64,000 nucleotides of DNA, from NCBI RefSeq assembly GCF_963576545.1, contig NC_083649.1:11047646-11111645 (forward strand). The letters run 5' to 3'. Position 1 is the first letter of the stretch. Every line of letters begins with the position of its first letter. The notes beneath the pieces were generated by a model, which had not been told where the DNA came from, made no database searches, and worked only from the letters and a program-made list of their open reading frames with translations. The position numbers and the translations under genes were made by a program. The stretch comes from Limanda limanda. Taxonomy: Eukaryota; Chordata; Actinopteri; Pleuronectiformes; Pleuronectidae. Shown in pieces: positions 23,392 to 36,346 of the stretch.

Positions 23392-23460
23392 ATATCTCTC
23401 TATCTCTCTGTCCATCTATCTGTCTGTCTATTTGTCTATCCTTCTATCCATCCATCCAAA
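23291..23460. repeat. Compound CT / CTGT / CTAT microsatellite
   Basis: CTGTCTGTCTATCTATC, then about 37 uninterrupted CT units (23315-23389), then TATC, CTGT and CCAT tetramers to about 23457. A homopurine-homopyrimidine tract of this length can form H-DNA. Confidence 0.95.
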
Positions 23461-24370
23461 ACCTCATTTCTCCATCTCTCCATGCAGGTGATGAACTTCG
23501 GCTATTTTATTGCTTAATTATGTGGTTTACTAGCAGATCCCGTTCCCGATGAGTCACAGCTCACATGTTACAAAGGGACAGGCAAAAAATGTGGTCATAC
23601 GCAAACTGAATCAGTTACAGCTTTTATGTTCTTAGGCTTCCACCGACAGTGTGTGGACACGTGAGCTTGTGTTTCCTTCATTAAAGGTTGTGTTTGTCTC
23701 TCCAGGATTCACGTGCGCGCCAATCTAAAACATCTTAACACTTATTTACTATAACGGGTCCATTCACGTCGAAGAAAATAACATGTGTCTTTCTCAGCTG
23801 CAAGTGATTTGCATGTTTTTTTTATTTTATTCATGACCACAGCTGCTCTCCTCTATGAATATATATTGAATACGATACACATATGCAATTCTCTGAAACT
23901 GAGAGCACTGTCATTATGTCTGAGTCACTGGGTCACATGGAATCTGCCCTGTTGTTTTATCAAATGCAGAACAGGGAGACGTACAGAAACCTGTGTGTGT
24001 GAGAGAGAGAGAGAGAGTCAGGATTATGATAGAGTGGATGACATGTGAAATAGAGGTCACTTCTCCATCTGAAACACTAAAGGAAGTCTTCACCTCTAAT
24101 CCAGGGCCTTTAACAATTCTGAAAGGAAAATATTTAAATTCATATGTAGAATTTCATGAATATTGTCTGACTCTGATTTTCTTTGACGTTATATGATGAA
24201 CAAGCACGAACGCCTGTCTTTGAAACAGATTTGCTCAGCTGGTTATTATTTCCCTTTAACAATAGTGTCACAATTCTGCTCCAGCCTGGAGCCTGTGATC
24301 TGTCCTCTGTATTTAAATTCACCTTATGTTTGGTATTAGGATTTGTGTCGCAGTTATTTTTACTTTGAGT
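23461..24370. other. No gene seen
   Basis: Short GA tract near 24000-24017. The open frames around 23785-24368 are AT-rich chance frames without domains. Confidence 0.45.
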
Positions 24371-24475
24371 TTATTACAAAACCCGGTGGAAGGATGGAGT
24401 TTGGGTAAGGGAAGAATCCATTGAATTTTGGTGCAGATCCGGGACTTTTTTTTCACTTTCACATTTTGTGGCTTT
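24371..24475 (+). mobile_element. Fragment of repeat family C
   Basis: GGTGGAAGGATGGAGTTTGG, 'gaagaatccattgaattttggtgcagatccggga' and a TTTTTTTCACTTTCACATTT tract follow the family C order, matching the 31645-31923 copy in the same strand. Ends are missing. Confidence 0.6.
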
Positions 24476-25555
24476 CGATTGAAAAATAGTTTTCCGTTCT
24501 GACAGTTGAAAATATTTTCTGGGATTTCTCGATGGATAGAAAGATAAAAAAAAGTTATTTGTTGATCTGAAGGAAATTTGGGATTTTTTATAAAATTTAT
24601 TTTCATTTTTTCTAGACTTTTAGGCTTTTTCTAGACTGTTCACCATATATATCACAGACCAGAACATAGGACTAGTGTTAGGCACTTCAGAAATCCTAGT
24701 ACAGCCCACCTGTCTCTTAAAACACTTCACATTCCCCACCTCACCCACCAACAGCACAGAGCATGTCAGTATTCTGGTCATCGACCTGGTCCACTCGAGG
24801 CAGGCAGAGTCACAGGGCTGAGCGCAGACACCCTGGAGGTATCAGCAGAGCGCTGGATGATTTATTTATCTGGTATAAAACCTCCCACCTTCTTTTCAGT
24901 GAGCTGGTGCAGGTCCATGTTCAAAGAAGTGCTCCAAGTGTTCATTTATAGCAACTTCCCTCCAGCTACACGAAAGCTTTCGGCCACACTCCGTGTCTCT
25001 GTCTACACCTCGGTACTAGATTTCTCTATTCCGTAGTCCACAGCAACCTATACCACACTAAAGATGTTACAACTTTGAAGTTAAATATATTCTTACACAT
25101 TTCTTTCTGTACAGAATTCGTTATGAAAGTCTTGACAAGTGAAGATATCTGTGTGTGGAGAGATATCCGCCTATTCTAGCTCTGGTGACAAGTTTGAACC
25201 ATCTGTCAATGCACACATCTGCACACTCAAACTAATATTGCAGAGTAAATCCTAATGATTTGGAATCATACCTCCTATAAAAAGATTGACGATGCATCCT
25301 CACTTCTTCCCAGTGTAAAAAAAAATTAAGATATTTCAGAATTAGATGCAGCCCTCTTGCCCCATCTTTTGACGTAATCTGGTTTCATGACATGACAGAC
25401 CTTTATAATCACATGTGTTTCTGCTTACAGTTCCTTAGCCCCGATTGGAAAATAAATACTTCAGGGAAAGACAAAGAGTGTACATAGTGAAGGTCTCTAT
25501 TTCCTCCTGTTGTAAAAACATGAATCCAAAATGTCTCAGTCACTACATTACAACA
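24476..25555. other. No gene seen
   Basis: AT-rich. No exon, RNA gene or repeat copy recognised. Confidence 0.45.
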
Positions 25556-25559
25556 TGTT

Positions 25560-25701
25560 CTTTGTCTTTTCAGTTTGGCACATGTCCCATCCACTAACAT
25601 GGATGGGATTTATGATTTACACCGCAACCAGCCGACATCAAGATGTTTTGGCTTCACTTATGCGGTGCTCTCATGTCGTCCATCTTTATATACAGTCCTA
25701 G
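25560..25701 (+). mobile_element. Repeat family A, right-end fragment
   Basis: Starts at the shared 'tttcagtttggcacatgtccc' block and ends in the TIR GTCCATCTTTATATACAGTC. The block that carries the CTCF-like core in other copies is deleted here (ACCAGCCGACATCAAG). The left end is absent. Confidence 0.7.
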
Positions 25702-28700
25702 CTGGGTAAGTCTGTTTCATAAACCCAATACTTCCTGCGCTTAGATTCACATGCTGTATGTAAGAACTGTAAAGTGTTTTATCCAATATTTATCCGTGAA
25801 TTTAATTTCTGAGGGCGTCCCGAAGCTGCAATGATCCCCGATCACCATCAAAGCTTCATCCATCTCCTTCTGATTGGGATAAAATGCAAGAAAAAAATTG
25901 TTACACTCTAGAAATCAAAGTAGCAGGACCGTCGTTAAACTCGGGTCTGGATTTATTTTTTTTGCTCTGTAAAACCTTTGAAAACAAGGTCGCACTTCGG
26001 AGTTAAAAGAATGTCCTTCCTGTTTAAGATTCCCCAAATAAGTTCATTCTTCATCCCTGCTTCATGGAGGACAAGATAAGCTTTGCTCTTTTAAACATCT
26101 GGCTCCAGCAGAGTGGTAATTACTCAGCAATGGGAAGACACAATAACAGACATGGGAGAGAAGAGGGAAAGGAACTAGTGGGGGGAGCCCAGGGAGTGAA
26201 ATAAAGAGAGAAAGGTGGGTGTACTGAAAGGTGTTCATTATGTGGCGTCAGGATGAAACAGCAGGATTATAACGGGCAATTTGAAGTTGTTGTCCATGTT
26301 GGGTTGCAGCCTTCGTTTGGCAGCTTGTAATTATCACACCCACAGTTTTTTACCAATGAAATCGCAGCACTGGGTGTCTCTGAGGGGTCTGAGGTCTGGA
26401 GAAACATTGCAAACATGCAGAATTTTTGGTAAACCACATACACACCACATAAGCAGTGTAACAAACCACTCAAATCAATCCGTCAAATAGATAAAGGCCT
26501 GCATCAATTTTGTGCATTCTGGGCTGTAGTGACAAACATGGTGGTTAAACTTAAAACCACGTTTCACTGAGTCTCTTTAGGAACTGGTCATAAACGTTCA
26601 TAAGTCTGTGGTGTCTGCATGAAAAATACTTGTCTTTCAATATAACGTTTTGTATATGCGTGGTTAAGGGGAACTGATTCAAAAGCACTGCCACTCACGT
26701 ACACTGTGTGTGGCCTCTGTCTTTCTTTGCCAGAGAATAATAACCTCGAACAGTAGACAAAGTCCTCCTATGCAAAATACGAAGCATAAGAAGAACTCAC
26801 AATGGAGCGTACTGGGGCATTTCAGCTTTTTATAATTACATTTTGCTGCCAGTTCGCACACAGAGACGTCATAGGATTTATTGGCGATAAGGGAAGTACT
26901 AAAGGTGGCAGTGACTCAGCGTACCTTACTGCTTCATGGTTAATAACATACTGCTGTAAAGAAGGACACAAATCAAACCATGTACAGAGATATTTATAAC
27001 AGCTACACGTCTTGTCTTATTAAAGCCCTGATCTATTAGACTGCATTAGTTTGAGCTACAGCATGTGAACGTATTAATCTGGCACCTGTTTGTATTAACT
27101 GTTATGTCCAAGGAGACATTATGAATATATTAGGGTTGATACTTTTAATTTAGGTTATTACTTCAAAAGGTTTACATGCTCTATCGTCACTTTCCTCGGA
27201 CTATCCATAGCTGCAGCTTTTCTCTTCAGCCTCTGTCTGAAATACTTTGTTTTTGCTCCTGAGTGGATGGTGAAAATATTTGGGACTGAACCTTGGTTTC
27301 TGATCAACGAAAATCTCTGTCTGTAGAGAGGATTTTGTATTTTGCTACTACATGTTGTTGCATGTTTCTGTGGGCTGAAGCACAGAGAAGCTTATGTTTT
27401 ATGGTCAGTATAGAAACCAGCAGAGAACCCAGGATGATTCACCCGGTTTGGACTGATCCAAAGAGGTTTGTTCAAAAGGTTTATAAACACAGGGAATCAG
27501 TCCCAGTTAATTGAATGCATTTTGTTGACAATGCTTTCCAGTGAATAGTTCTTCAATCAACGGCATTGCACAGTTCAATGGACTTCCAGCTTTGATTATT
27601 TATTTTCAAGAACTGATATAAGTCATTCTTTCCACTACTGTGTCTATTTTCTGCATTTTTATATCTGTCCCGCTTGTATTTATATGGGATTCATTTTTGT
27701 CTGGCAGAAGAGATAGTGTATCTCAGTGGCACTTGCTTAACTAAGGGAGGGGGGGTGTAAGAATTTGATTAAAGTTTTGAGGGAAGCTTCGACAACAAAG
27801 TCAATTTTTGGTAAATTCTTAGAAGCTGTATTATCACTTTATTCTGACTTACACAGTCATAGGTTTAAGTGATGGATCTTCTCATCATGCAGGGCTCGGA
27901 CTGAGAGTCACAGAGAGCAGAGGGTGTACGCCTCAAATAATGCTAACTTCTAAGCACCAGGGAGGATGTGACGGATGAGCCAATGATTCTGATCTTCTAT
28001 TTCAGACTTTTTCTATGCTTCTATATGTGCGTGCATGTGCGTGTTCGGGCGTCTGCGTGCGTGTGTGAGAGAGAGAGACAGATCTTATTATCACATCCAG
28101 ACTAGAGGCCAGAAGGTTTTCATCTCTTCACCCTAATTATGCCATTTACTGCTGCAGCTTGAGACAATCATAGATTTCATCTATTGAAACAGAACCAACT
28201 GTTTCTTCTTTTAATGACCTCGGATGTCTTCATGTGATTTGTGGTAATTCAGTTGAAAAAGAAATATTCAACTTTTAGTATCTGAAGAAACCCTGATGGA
28301 ATAGCTGAGCTTTGTTAGTGCCTTAACAGACATGGCTGTTATTTTTACTTTGTTTGTCCTTTCTTTCGTTCCTGTGCCATTAAAATGCCATAAAATTGGC
28401 AAATATCCAAGATTTGTGACGAAAAAATAAAATAAATTGTCACAATTACATATAAAGCACGAAAAAGTTTAGTTACATTGAGGTTTCGAGTTGATGGTTG
28501 CATGTTAACGCTTATCAAGAGTAGGAAGGAAACAGAGAAACAGGAAAACAAAGCACAGAGGCAAACAGGAGTGTGACGTGTGAGTGTGCGGGACGACACA
28601 ATGAGACATGTGCACTGTCTCTGCATCCAGAGCCCAGGCTTCAAACAATCGGCTCAATTCTGGGAAATGCTCTTGTGGCGTTTACTGAAAACACAATGAG

Positions 28701-30380
28701 GTTGACCTCCTGTCGTGGAGGGAGACTCCATTGGCTCAGGCTTCAGTTGTTGGGAGTGGGGGGGCAGCTTTGGGAGACAGATTTTAACTGGTTCTGTCTG
28801 TTATGCTACATTCCCTCTTTGTTTCACACACTTTTAATGAGTCCAATTTAAATACATCGAGAATCTGTTTCCTCGTCAGTCTCTCTGTTTGTTGTTTGAA
28901 ATCCACCACGAGGGATTAGTTTCCTGCTCCGCGTTACCTCCCTGTCAATTCACATAAAGTCAAGTATTTTCCAGTTGCAGTTTATTCTCTTGGTGTTGGA
29001 TGGAGCAGTGCAGACTGAAATATTTATTCTTCTCTGTGTTGTGATGTTTTGGCCACACACAGATTCTCAATGTTCATAGACGCCTGCTGATGTGGAGGTT
29101 TTATTTCCCTCTTATGTTGACACTCCCCCCAGATTCAGGGAGGAGTTTCAGAACTGATGCTCCTTGATTGACATAAAGGTAATAAATCCAGTCAGAATAA
29201 TCATGTTGCCAAAAGTGAATTTTGTCTTACAATTGAACCAACTTCAACGGTTTTCATTCACAAATGTTTGAATTTGTCGTAATTTGTCAAAACGAAATTA
29301 ATTTTTTCTTGTTTGGGATTTCACTGTTATTTTTGTGTTGTTGTCAATAATGCTGTTTTTAAAGTGTTACATAAATAAACTCGAAGTTGAAAATTATTAG
29401 AAAAGAATAAAGTGATACCCCAACAACGTCCAACGACATAGCAAAAAGGAAAAATGTTATGGCATCAAATTACTTATTGAAAGCAAACATCATTACTGGT
29501 TTCGGTGCACACATCAAGGACCACACTAACACACTTGCATCCATATTTTTACTCACAGATTCACATATGTACTCGGAGCCCCCTGGAGGAAAGTGTGGTG
29601 CGAAATAACAAACAGGCTCTGAAGCCGTTGGCTACTTAATACTGGCTTCTCATTCTAGCCTCAGGCACAAACTCCAACATTTTGCTAATACAGCTTAATA
29701 ATAAGTCCTGCAGTCAAACTTTTCCCTAATCTATTTCAGGGTTGGTTTCCTTAATAGTGTGCTATTTGATCCCTGCATTAATATTGGACTCATGCATTTT
29801 TAAACCAGTATGTCATTAGAAAAGTTTCTTTAAGTTTCCTTATTTTATTTTAGAAAAAAGCTATTGACTCACAGTAATCGATTATCATAGCTCTCTAGGT
29901 TCTATTCATGCAAATCAGGTCTTTTGAAAGAGCGATTATGTTGTTTTATTAATCGATTATATACACAGTTCCTGTCTTTGAAATACTTGTAATCAGTGTT
30001 TCTTTAGAAACCATGGAACCCCTTTTAATAACATGCAGATGTAACTAACAACCTCAGATTCTACCACAGCCAAACATTTCCTCCTCCACAAAAAGATAAT
30101 TTCACCAGAAGTCTGAGTTATTCTTTCCTCAGAGTAAACACCGTTTCTTTCCAAGTCCTGATATTCATGCTAATGTGACTCTGATGTCACAACAGATTAT
30201 GAATTTCATTATTTGTGAAACCTAAAAAGGAACTTTACAAGATGCTCCACATTCCTCATTTAAATGCAGGCAACAAACTGATCTTCTGCTCTTCCTCCTT
30301 TAAAATGACAAGTAGCCTTAAATTATGACTTTTTTCTCAATCTCAGTAGTTTTGCCCTTTAATACTGCATTATTATTTTA
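25702..30380. other. Gene desert, no supported gene
   Basis: AT-rich unique-looking sequence. The part 26035-26160 (ACAAGATAAGC, GGTAATTACTCAGC) and 29740-29830 look conserved-like by composition, but I cannot support a call. Short chance frames only. Confidence 0.45.
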
Positions 30381-30385
30381 GTTCT

Positions 30386-30915
30386 TTGTGTGATCGTTTT
30401 CTCTATTCGTCATGTTTTGATTTTATGTGCCTACAGATGGGAGTGATTCAGCTCAGTGCTCAGATTTGTCCATCCCGGTGCTGCAGATTTCACGGAGGTC
30501 ACAGCAACAACAGAACAGAGGATGCCAGTCAGCTCCACCTTAAGCTGCAGGCTGCTCCTGACGGACGGCTTATGAATGACAAGAGCCAGGCTCTGAAAAT
30601 TGCTCAGACGGTGGGAGTGCAAATACAATACCACTGCTGGCCGAAGGCAAAATGTCCCATAATGTAAAGTGAAGTGTCTTGATCTCAGAGCGGTATTACA
30701 GTTCCTGTGCGTAATCGTCTTTGCGGAGGACGTGAGCGATGCGATGCAATGATCCTCTGCCTGAACCACGCATCTTTATTAGCTTATGTGGGCTCCTCCC
30801 AGAGGTTTCCTGGCACCGCTGCAGATGAGTCAGACTCCTCACAAACACCAGAGAAAGAGAACCTGCTGCCTTGTGGTGTTATTGACAATTTATCTTCCTT
30901 CCATCTGTTACAGCA
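30386..30915. other. Block with overlapping open frames on both strands; nature unclear
   Basis: A 93-codon plus-strand frame (30386-30667) and a 112-codon minus-strand frame (30431-30769) overlap in a locally more GC-balanced, non-repetitive block. Neither has a domain I recognise. On the plus strand CCTACAG precedes ATGGGAGTG, an acceptor-like context. The block could be a conserved non-coding element or a decayed exon. Confidence 0.25.
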
Positions 30916-31644
30916 GTCGTGTTAGCGTCACTTCTACTTCCCTCAAATTGAACAGTTCTCAAAGCACATTCCTATTCGAAGAGTCTGTTTGCTCTCTTTC
31001 TGTGTGTGGGTATGGCTGCGTGTGTTTACCAGTGTGCCTGCTCTGTGTGTGGTTTTCAGTGCAGCTTCTCTGATACCACTCGTCTTTCAGTCTCTGGCTT
31101 TCATATGATAATCCAGGAGGCATTATTCAGAACCGATATGACAGTGGGGATGAGACATGAACAGGAGAGAACCAGACTAAAAGTGTGCCGGCAGAAAGTG
31201 TAAATAATACTGTTAAATATATGAATATATATTTTATTGTATCATAAAGGAGAAAGATGTTGCTTATAGGCTGTTACACCACTGAACTACTGCTGAGGTC
31301 TGTGAGCTAACTCACTCTGTTGGAAATTGTGATACTCATGTAAACTAGTGGAGGCAGCAACAACAAAGGCAGCAAGGCAACATTTTTTCATGAATAAATC
31401 TTGTAAACTCCTTATTTTTCACTTTGAAATACAAAACCTGTGCAAATCAGGAATGTTGAAGCTGTACCTGACACTGAAAAACAAAAAACAGAGAAACTAG
31501 GACAAGAAAAACAAGATTCATAACAACCAATTTATTAAAAGTGCTGCATGAAATTCCCACATAAACCATAATGACTAGTGGTGGGTTTGGGCAGGGTAGG
31601 GTCCAGGGAGATGGAAACCAGAATGAGTTTAGCCTAGACGAAGC

Positions 31645-31923
31645 TTATTACTTCCGTGAGGAAGTTGTGTTTTCACTCCTGTCCAATTATTTGTGTGTTG
31701 GTTTGTTATTTTTTATTCAACGATGTTACGTAATGACTACTCAACAGATTCCCACAAAATTTGGCAGAAGGATGGGACATGAGCTTAGAAAGAACCCATT
31801 AGATCTGCACAAAGGGGGCAATTGACATTTTCACAGATTTTGCTGGAGATAATTCATGGATCTTGATGAAATAAATCAAGGGTACGTAGGGGACTGTATC
31901 TTCCAGGTGCACAGTGTGAAATT
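31645..31923 (+). mobile_element. Repeat family C, longest copy
   Basis: Runs from 'cttccgtgaggaagttgtgttttcactcctgtcc' through 'ggcagaaggatgggacatgagc', 'gaaagaacccattagat', 'ggataattcatggatcttgatga' to GTACGTAGGGGACTGTATCT. This is the order of this teleost dispersed repeat, opposite in strand to the copies at 4095, 9748 and 49045. I do not know its class. No coding capacity. Confidence 0.7.
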
Positions 31924-31924
31924 A

Positions 31925-32890
31925 GGAATAATGGGAGAAAAATGCAAATGAACCCTGTAAACATAATGTGTAACAGAATACAATAGCCTAAACAACAAAG
32001 ACGTTTTTCATTTCCTAACCATATTCCACAATCTGTACCCGTACAATATTTTTGATATTTCATTCCCAGGTTCAGTTTGGTTTTTCAATGGAGATTAGCT
32101 TCATCAGCATTTCAAAAAAAAATAAAAGGAGCCTGTGGTCCTGTTGAAACATACAGATGACGGAGGTTTTCCTGATACCAGGGAAATATCTGAATTTTAC
32201 TCCGGCAGAGCAGTAAACAGCTTACTGGGATTTTAAAAAGCTCCCCTTCACTCCTCCCTACACATCTACACAGACTCCACATATAATAATCATACTCTGA
32301 TATATTGTCTGAAAGTGTGCCCGGATGTGTCATTCATCTCGGAGGTGATTAAGTGCAAATTCCTGAAAAGCGCACTGTGAGTGCAGTACAGCAGCACCAG
32401 TGGGTGTTGGAGGGATGAACATAATCGGTAGATATATAAAAATGAAAAATGAAGCAGGGAAAAGTATGTGATGCTTAGAATATAGAGGTTTTCTTTGTCA
32501 TTTATTTATGAATATAGACATTTCATTAAATAGTAAAATGTCCAGCCGATGGTTCAGTGAGTTTCTGCATTTCTCAGGTGTGTTGCATATATACGTTTAA
32601 AAAAGGCTTGTATACAAGGAGCAATGATTTTTCTTGGGTTGAGATGGATTTAATTTGCTGCAGCCTTTGACCTTTGTAACTAATCAGACCCCTCCACTTA
32701 AGTGTCAGTAGTTTTTGTGTATTACTGCCAACAGACCCACACCAATGAACAGATGACAAAAGCTGTATGACAAAGTATAGAAAAAAGGCTCACATAAAAT
32801 CGTAATAAAGGCAGTTATAATGCTTTGTAAAGATTTTTTAAATTATATTCATTCATATATTAAATTTAAACTGCATTATTAATCTTACAT
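31925..32890. other. No gene seen
   Basis: AT-rich, no exon or repeat recognised. Confidence 0.45.
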
Positions 32891-32894
32891 AACA

Positions 32895-33080
32895 GTGAAA
32901 TCAGGTCCAATAAACCCTCTGCTCGGCATGCTCCACACAATTACACTCGAGTCTCCATTCAAAGATGCCTGGAGTTATTCTCGAAATCAATTAAACCTGA
33001 GATGATTAAAAACATATCATGGCTAATTAATTAATAAAAAGGAAGTATTTTTAAACCTGGAATGGCACAGTTGCTACAGC
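32895..33080. promoter_or_regulatory. Candidate conserved non-coding element
   Basis: Unique block with CAATAAACC, ACAATTACAC, ATCAATTAAACC, GATGATTAAA and GCTAATTAATTAATAAAAAG. At least five homeodomain-type cores occur in 185 bp with no simple repeat. This is one of the denser motif clusters in the left 45 kb. Confidence 0.4.
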
Positions 33081-33529
33081 AACAATAATGATAAAGCAGT
33101 TCACGTATGTAATTTAGACTTCTGTACTAACCAGGCACAAAGGTACATGACAGCAAGACGTTTGAAAACACAATGAAATCTGATCTGCTTAATAAAAGGC
33201 AGCCAGTCCCGTCCTTTCTTTTAGCCGTTATCGTCTCCTCGTGGGGAATATGAAGCATCATTAGAGTTGCTGTGGCGACAAGGCAAGCAGAAAAAAAACA
33301 TTTTTCCAAAGTAGGGACTTCTAGTGTGAGATGATGGTGTTTACCAGCCAGGTATCGGTCCAGGAGCTTAATATTAAGATGAAGGGTCACTGAACCGAAT
33401 ACCTGGCAGAGATATTTCTTTTCAATTCACTTTCTTTTAGTCATTTTGGAAATTTTGGAAATGTTTGGGTCATCACATGAATCCAGGGATGATTGGGTGA
33501 TAAGTGAAGACTGAGCAGGTCATTGAAAG

Positions 33530-33574
33530 CTTTGGTCAGTCAGTTGTGTCTGTAACACAACTGACCAACCAAAG
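33530..33574. other. 20-bp-arm imperfect hairpin at a transposon border
   Basis: Left arm CTTTGGTCAGTCAGTTGTGT (33530-33549), five-base loop, right arm (33555-33574) whose reverse complement matches at 18 of 20 positions. It lies just left of a family A copy. It could be the inverted end of a nested element or a cruciform. Confidence 0.6.
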
Positions 33575-33599
33575 CCGTGTGGAGCCATGGTACCGATGC

Positions 33600-33906
33600 C
33601 CATCGTTACAAGCCTGACCAATCACAACTAGGTCCCAGCTGTCAATCAAGACGTCCAATTTGTATAGCTTGAAATAACCAAGTAACCGAACTTCAACTTG
33701 AACATCAGTGTGATAAGGACTATTCCTAAAATGAATGTATTTTGCGTGTGTTTTCACTTATAATTTTGGTCTATGTTCCATCTGCCATCTGTGAGGAGGC
33801 TGGCTTTCTGACATACTGTGCATTCAGCCACCAGGGGACGATGCAAATGTTTTGCCTTCACCTTGGGGAAGCTGTCACGTTGTCCATCTTTATACACACT
33901 TCATAG
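33600..33906 (+). mobile_element. Repeat family A, copy with right TIR
   Basis: Contains 'cccagctgtcaatcaagacgt', 'acatcagtgtgataaggac', CCACCAGGGGAC (33828-33839, CTCF-like) and 'ttgtccatctttatacacac' as the decayed right terminus. The left terminus is not clear. The open frame at 33536-33757 is inside it and is not a gene. Confidence 0.7.
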
Positions 33907-33909
33907 TTC

Positions 33910-34261
33910 TGGCCTAAAATCTGTGTGACACTTTCTGTCATGACCACTATAAAGCAACCAGGCTCATATGATGTGCCTCATGACAACTACAGTGTGTATG
34001 TTTGAAGCTGTCAAGTGTATTTAAGCTGTAGTAAACCACTGAGCGAGCCTAACCTTTCATCTGGGTATAGAACTGGGCATAGAATATAATACAGTGAATA
34101 AATGTACAGACCGCGATTTCTCTTGTATCCTCCCTCGGCATCGGACATGCCAGCAGAGGACTGTTGGCTGAGCAGTTTCTCCTTGGATGCACCCATCCAG
34201 TTCAGAGTCTGCCAAGTGTATGTCAGCCTGGGGATGTCAGGCAGACACCAGAGTCCTCTTT

Positions 34262-34299
<38 letters not shown>

Positions 34300-36100
34300 T
34301 TGTGTGTGTGTTGAATGAGAATGTACCCCGAGTGCCCAAGTTTGGAAACGCATGCTGCTTGTAGGCAGCAGACGCCACAAGGTGAGCACACGCTGGCCCG
34401 AGAACAAGATGGAAAGAGACAAACATTCCCAAACAACGGAACTCATTCATGAGTTGAGTAAGAGAGAAGTGTAAATGTCTCAGTTGTGATATGCAACACT
34501 ACGACTGCCCCCAGTGGTTAGTTTATGGGTCTGGACATCTGGAAGAAGCAGCACGTCCTCTGTTCTCATGGAGGAATGAGAAGAGATTTACTCTTGTGTC
34601 AGGAGAAGAGAAGTCGATTTTCATAAAAGTGTCTTCCTGACGTGAACCACTGCGAGGTCTGTGCTCAGTTTTGTGGCCATGTCAGTCAGGTCGAGTTTTG
34701 AACGAGAAGTTATGTGCTTATCTTCCCTCTATTTCTAACAGAAAATATGAACCATAAAGCTTTCTGACAGTGTTGATGAGGGCAGCAGAAATCAATGCAT
34801 TAATTCATTAGCTGAACAAAAAATGGTGGGAGATAAATGTTGAAAAGTCGATGGAATATTTCTTTCTCGCTGAGGACTGCGTTTGTCTCAATCTTCCTCT
34901 GGGCCTCTCCCATCCAGCAAGTCACGTCAGCCTCGGGACTGAGGGACCGACAGCAGAACTTCATGTGCGATTTCAGTTTGAGTGCGTATGTGTGTGTGTT
35001 TGAGAAAGAGAGAGGAAGAGACAGGAAGTCAGACGGAGGGGTCCGCGTGTGACTGTGCCTGTGTGTGTGTGTGTGTTTTGCGTGCAAATCAGAACATATC
35101 TGTATCCACTGCATGTTACTGTGGCTGTCAGCTGCGGATCTTGATTCGATGGAGCGAACCTGTCATGCAGCGAGTATGAAATCAGATGGATAGGCCCAGA
35201 AAGAGAGACGGAGGGAGACGGCTCAGGACGTGCCCTTTCTTTCATTCGCCATTTCTCATGCGACCTCCTGGTTGATTTACAATTCTGAGCGATTTTGTTT
35301 AAACTGTGCAACAATGTGCAACTGCTGGTCGGCATCGTAAACCTGCTTTACAACTCATTTAATGCCTTGTGACCACGAGCGCCGATAGTTCTACACACTG
35401 AAGAATAATCATTAATGCTAGTTTTTAACCTTTTCCTGCTGAAGTGACACTTTATTGTTTGTGTGTTTAGTGGGCGTGTTCAGCCGAGTTAATTTAAACG
35501 TAACAAGTGACACAAGTAGACAAAGAAAAGTGTTTTTTAAGGCAGATGCAATTAAATGCGACCAAAGACTTTATATTTTTAGTAGCACTAAAGCAGAAGT
35601 AAGAACAGAAACATCAAACCTGTTAAGTCCAGAGTGCAACGATAAAACGTTGTTTCATAATTTAGCTTCTAATGCTTCAACTAGTAATTTATTGTATATC
35701 CCTACTTTGGGTTTGAGTGTTTTGTTAATCACATATTCATTTAATTTAATTAATTAATTAAGATAAATAAGCATGATCGTCTGTAGAATAGTTTAAAAAA
35801 CAAAGAATATAATCAGCAGCCAATATTGAATACATATTTATACACCAACTACAAAATAAGTATCTGTATGTGTTTATAGCATCAGTTTTTGATTCATATA
35901 ATCTTTACCTGGAAAATGAATCAGCATTGAATTATTATCATTAAAGAGGATTTAAACTTTTTTCTAAACTTGAACTTTTCTAACCTTTTTTTCTAATAAA
36001 TGAACATATATAATAATAATGTTCTAATAATTAAATATATTCTGATTGACCCTTGAAATGAGAGAGTGACAACGCAATGATGCTCATTGACTTCCTTAGT
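33910..36100. other. No gene; TG tracts only
   Basis: Contains TG microsatellites at 34259-34313 and short ones near 35000 and 35059-35075. The open frames listed around 34000-35335 are translations of these tracts. Strongly AT-rich at 35700-36000. Confidence 0.5.
34259..34313. repeat. TG microsatellite
   Basis: TG units with GTTT and GCG interruptions, about 55 bp. Confidence 0.9.
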
Positions 36101-36107
36101 GGAAAGC

Positions 36108-36346
36108 ATTGGTAGGAGGATGAGGAGGATAAGGATGAAGATTGAGGAGGATAAGGGATGGATATGGAGATGAGTATGAGGATGAATATGAGGATGGGGT
36201 TGAGGGAATAAGGATGAGGACTGAGGAGGATGGGAAGGAGGATGGAGATGAGAATGAGGATGGGGATGAGGATGAGGAGAATAAGCATGAGGATCAGGGA
36301 TGGGGATGAGAATTGGGATGGAGATGAGAACGAGGATGAGGGATGA
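36108..36346. repeat. Purine-rich GATGAG/GGATGA minisatellite
   Basis: About 240 bp built from variants of GGATGAGGA, GATGAGAAT and GGATGGGGA, with almost no pyrimidine other than T. Minus-strand frames through it give His/Pro/Ile-rich pseudo-proteins, which are artefacts of the repeat. Confidence 0.9.

Noticed and set aside
34011..35335. Several long frames on both strands near the TG tracts.
   Set aside because: They are mainly Thr/His or Cys/Val runs encoded by microsatellites; no domains.
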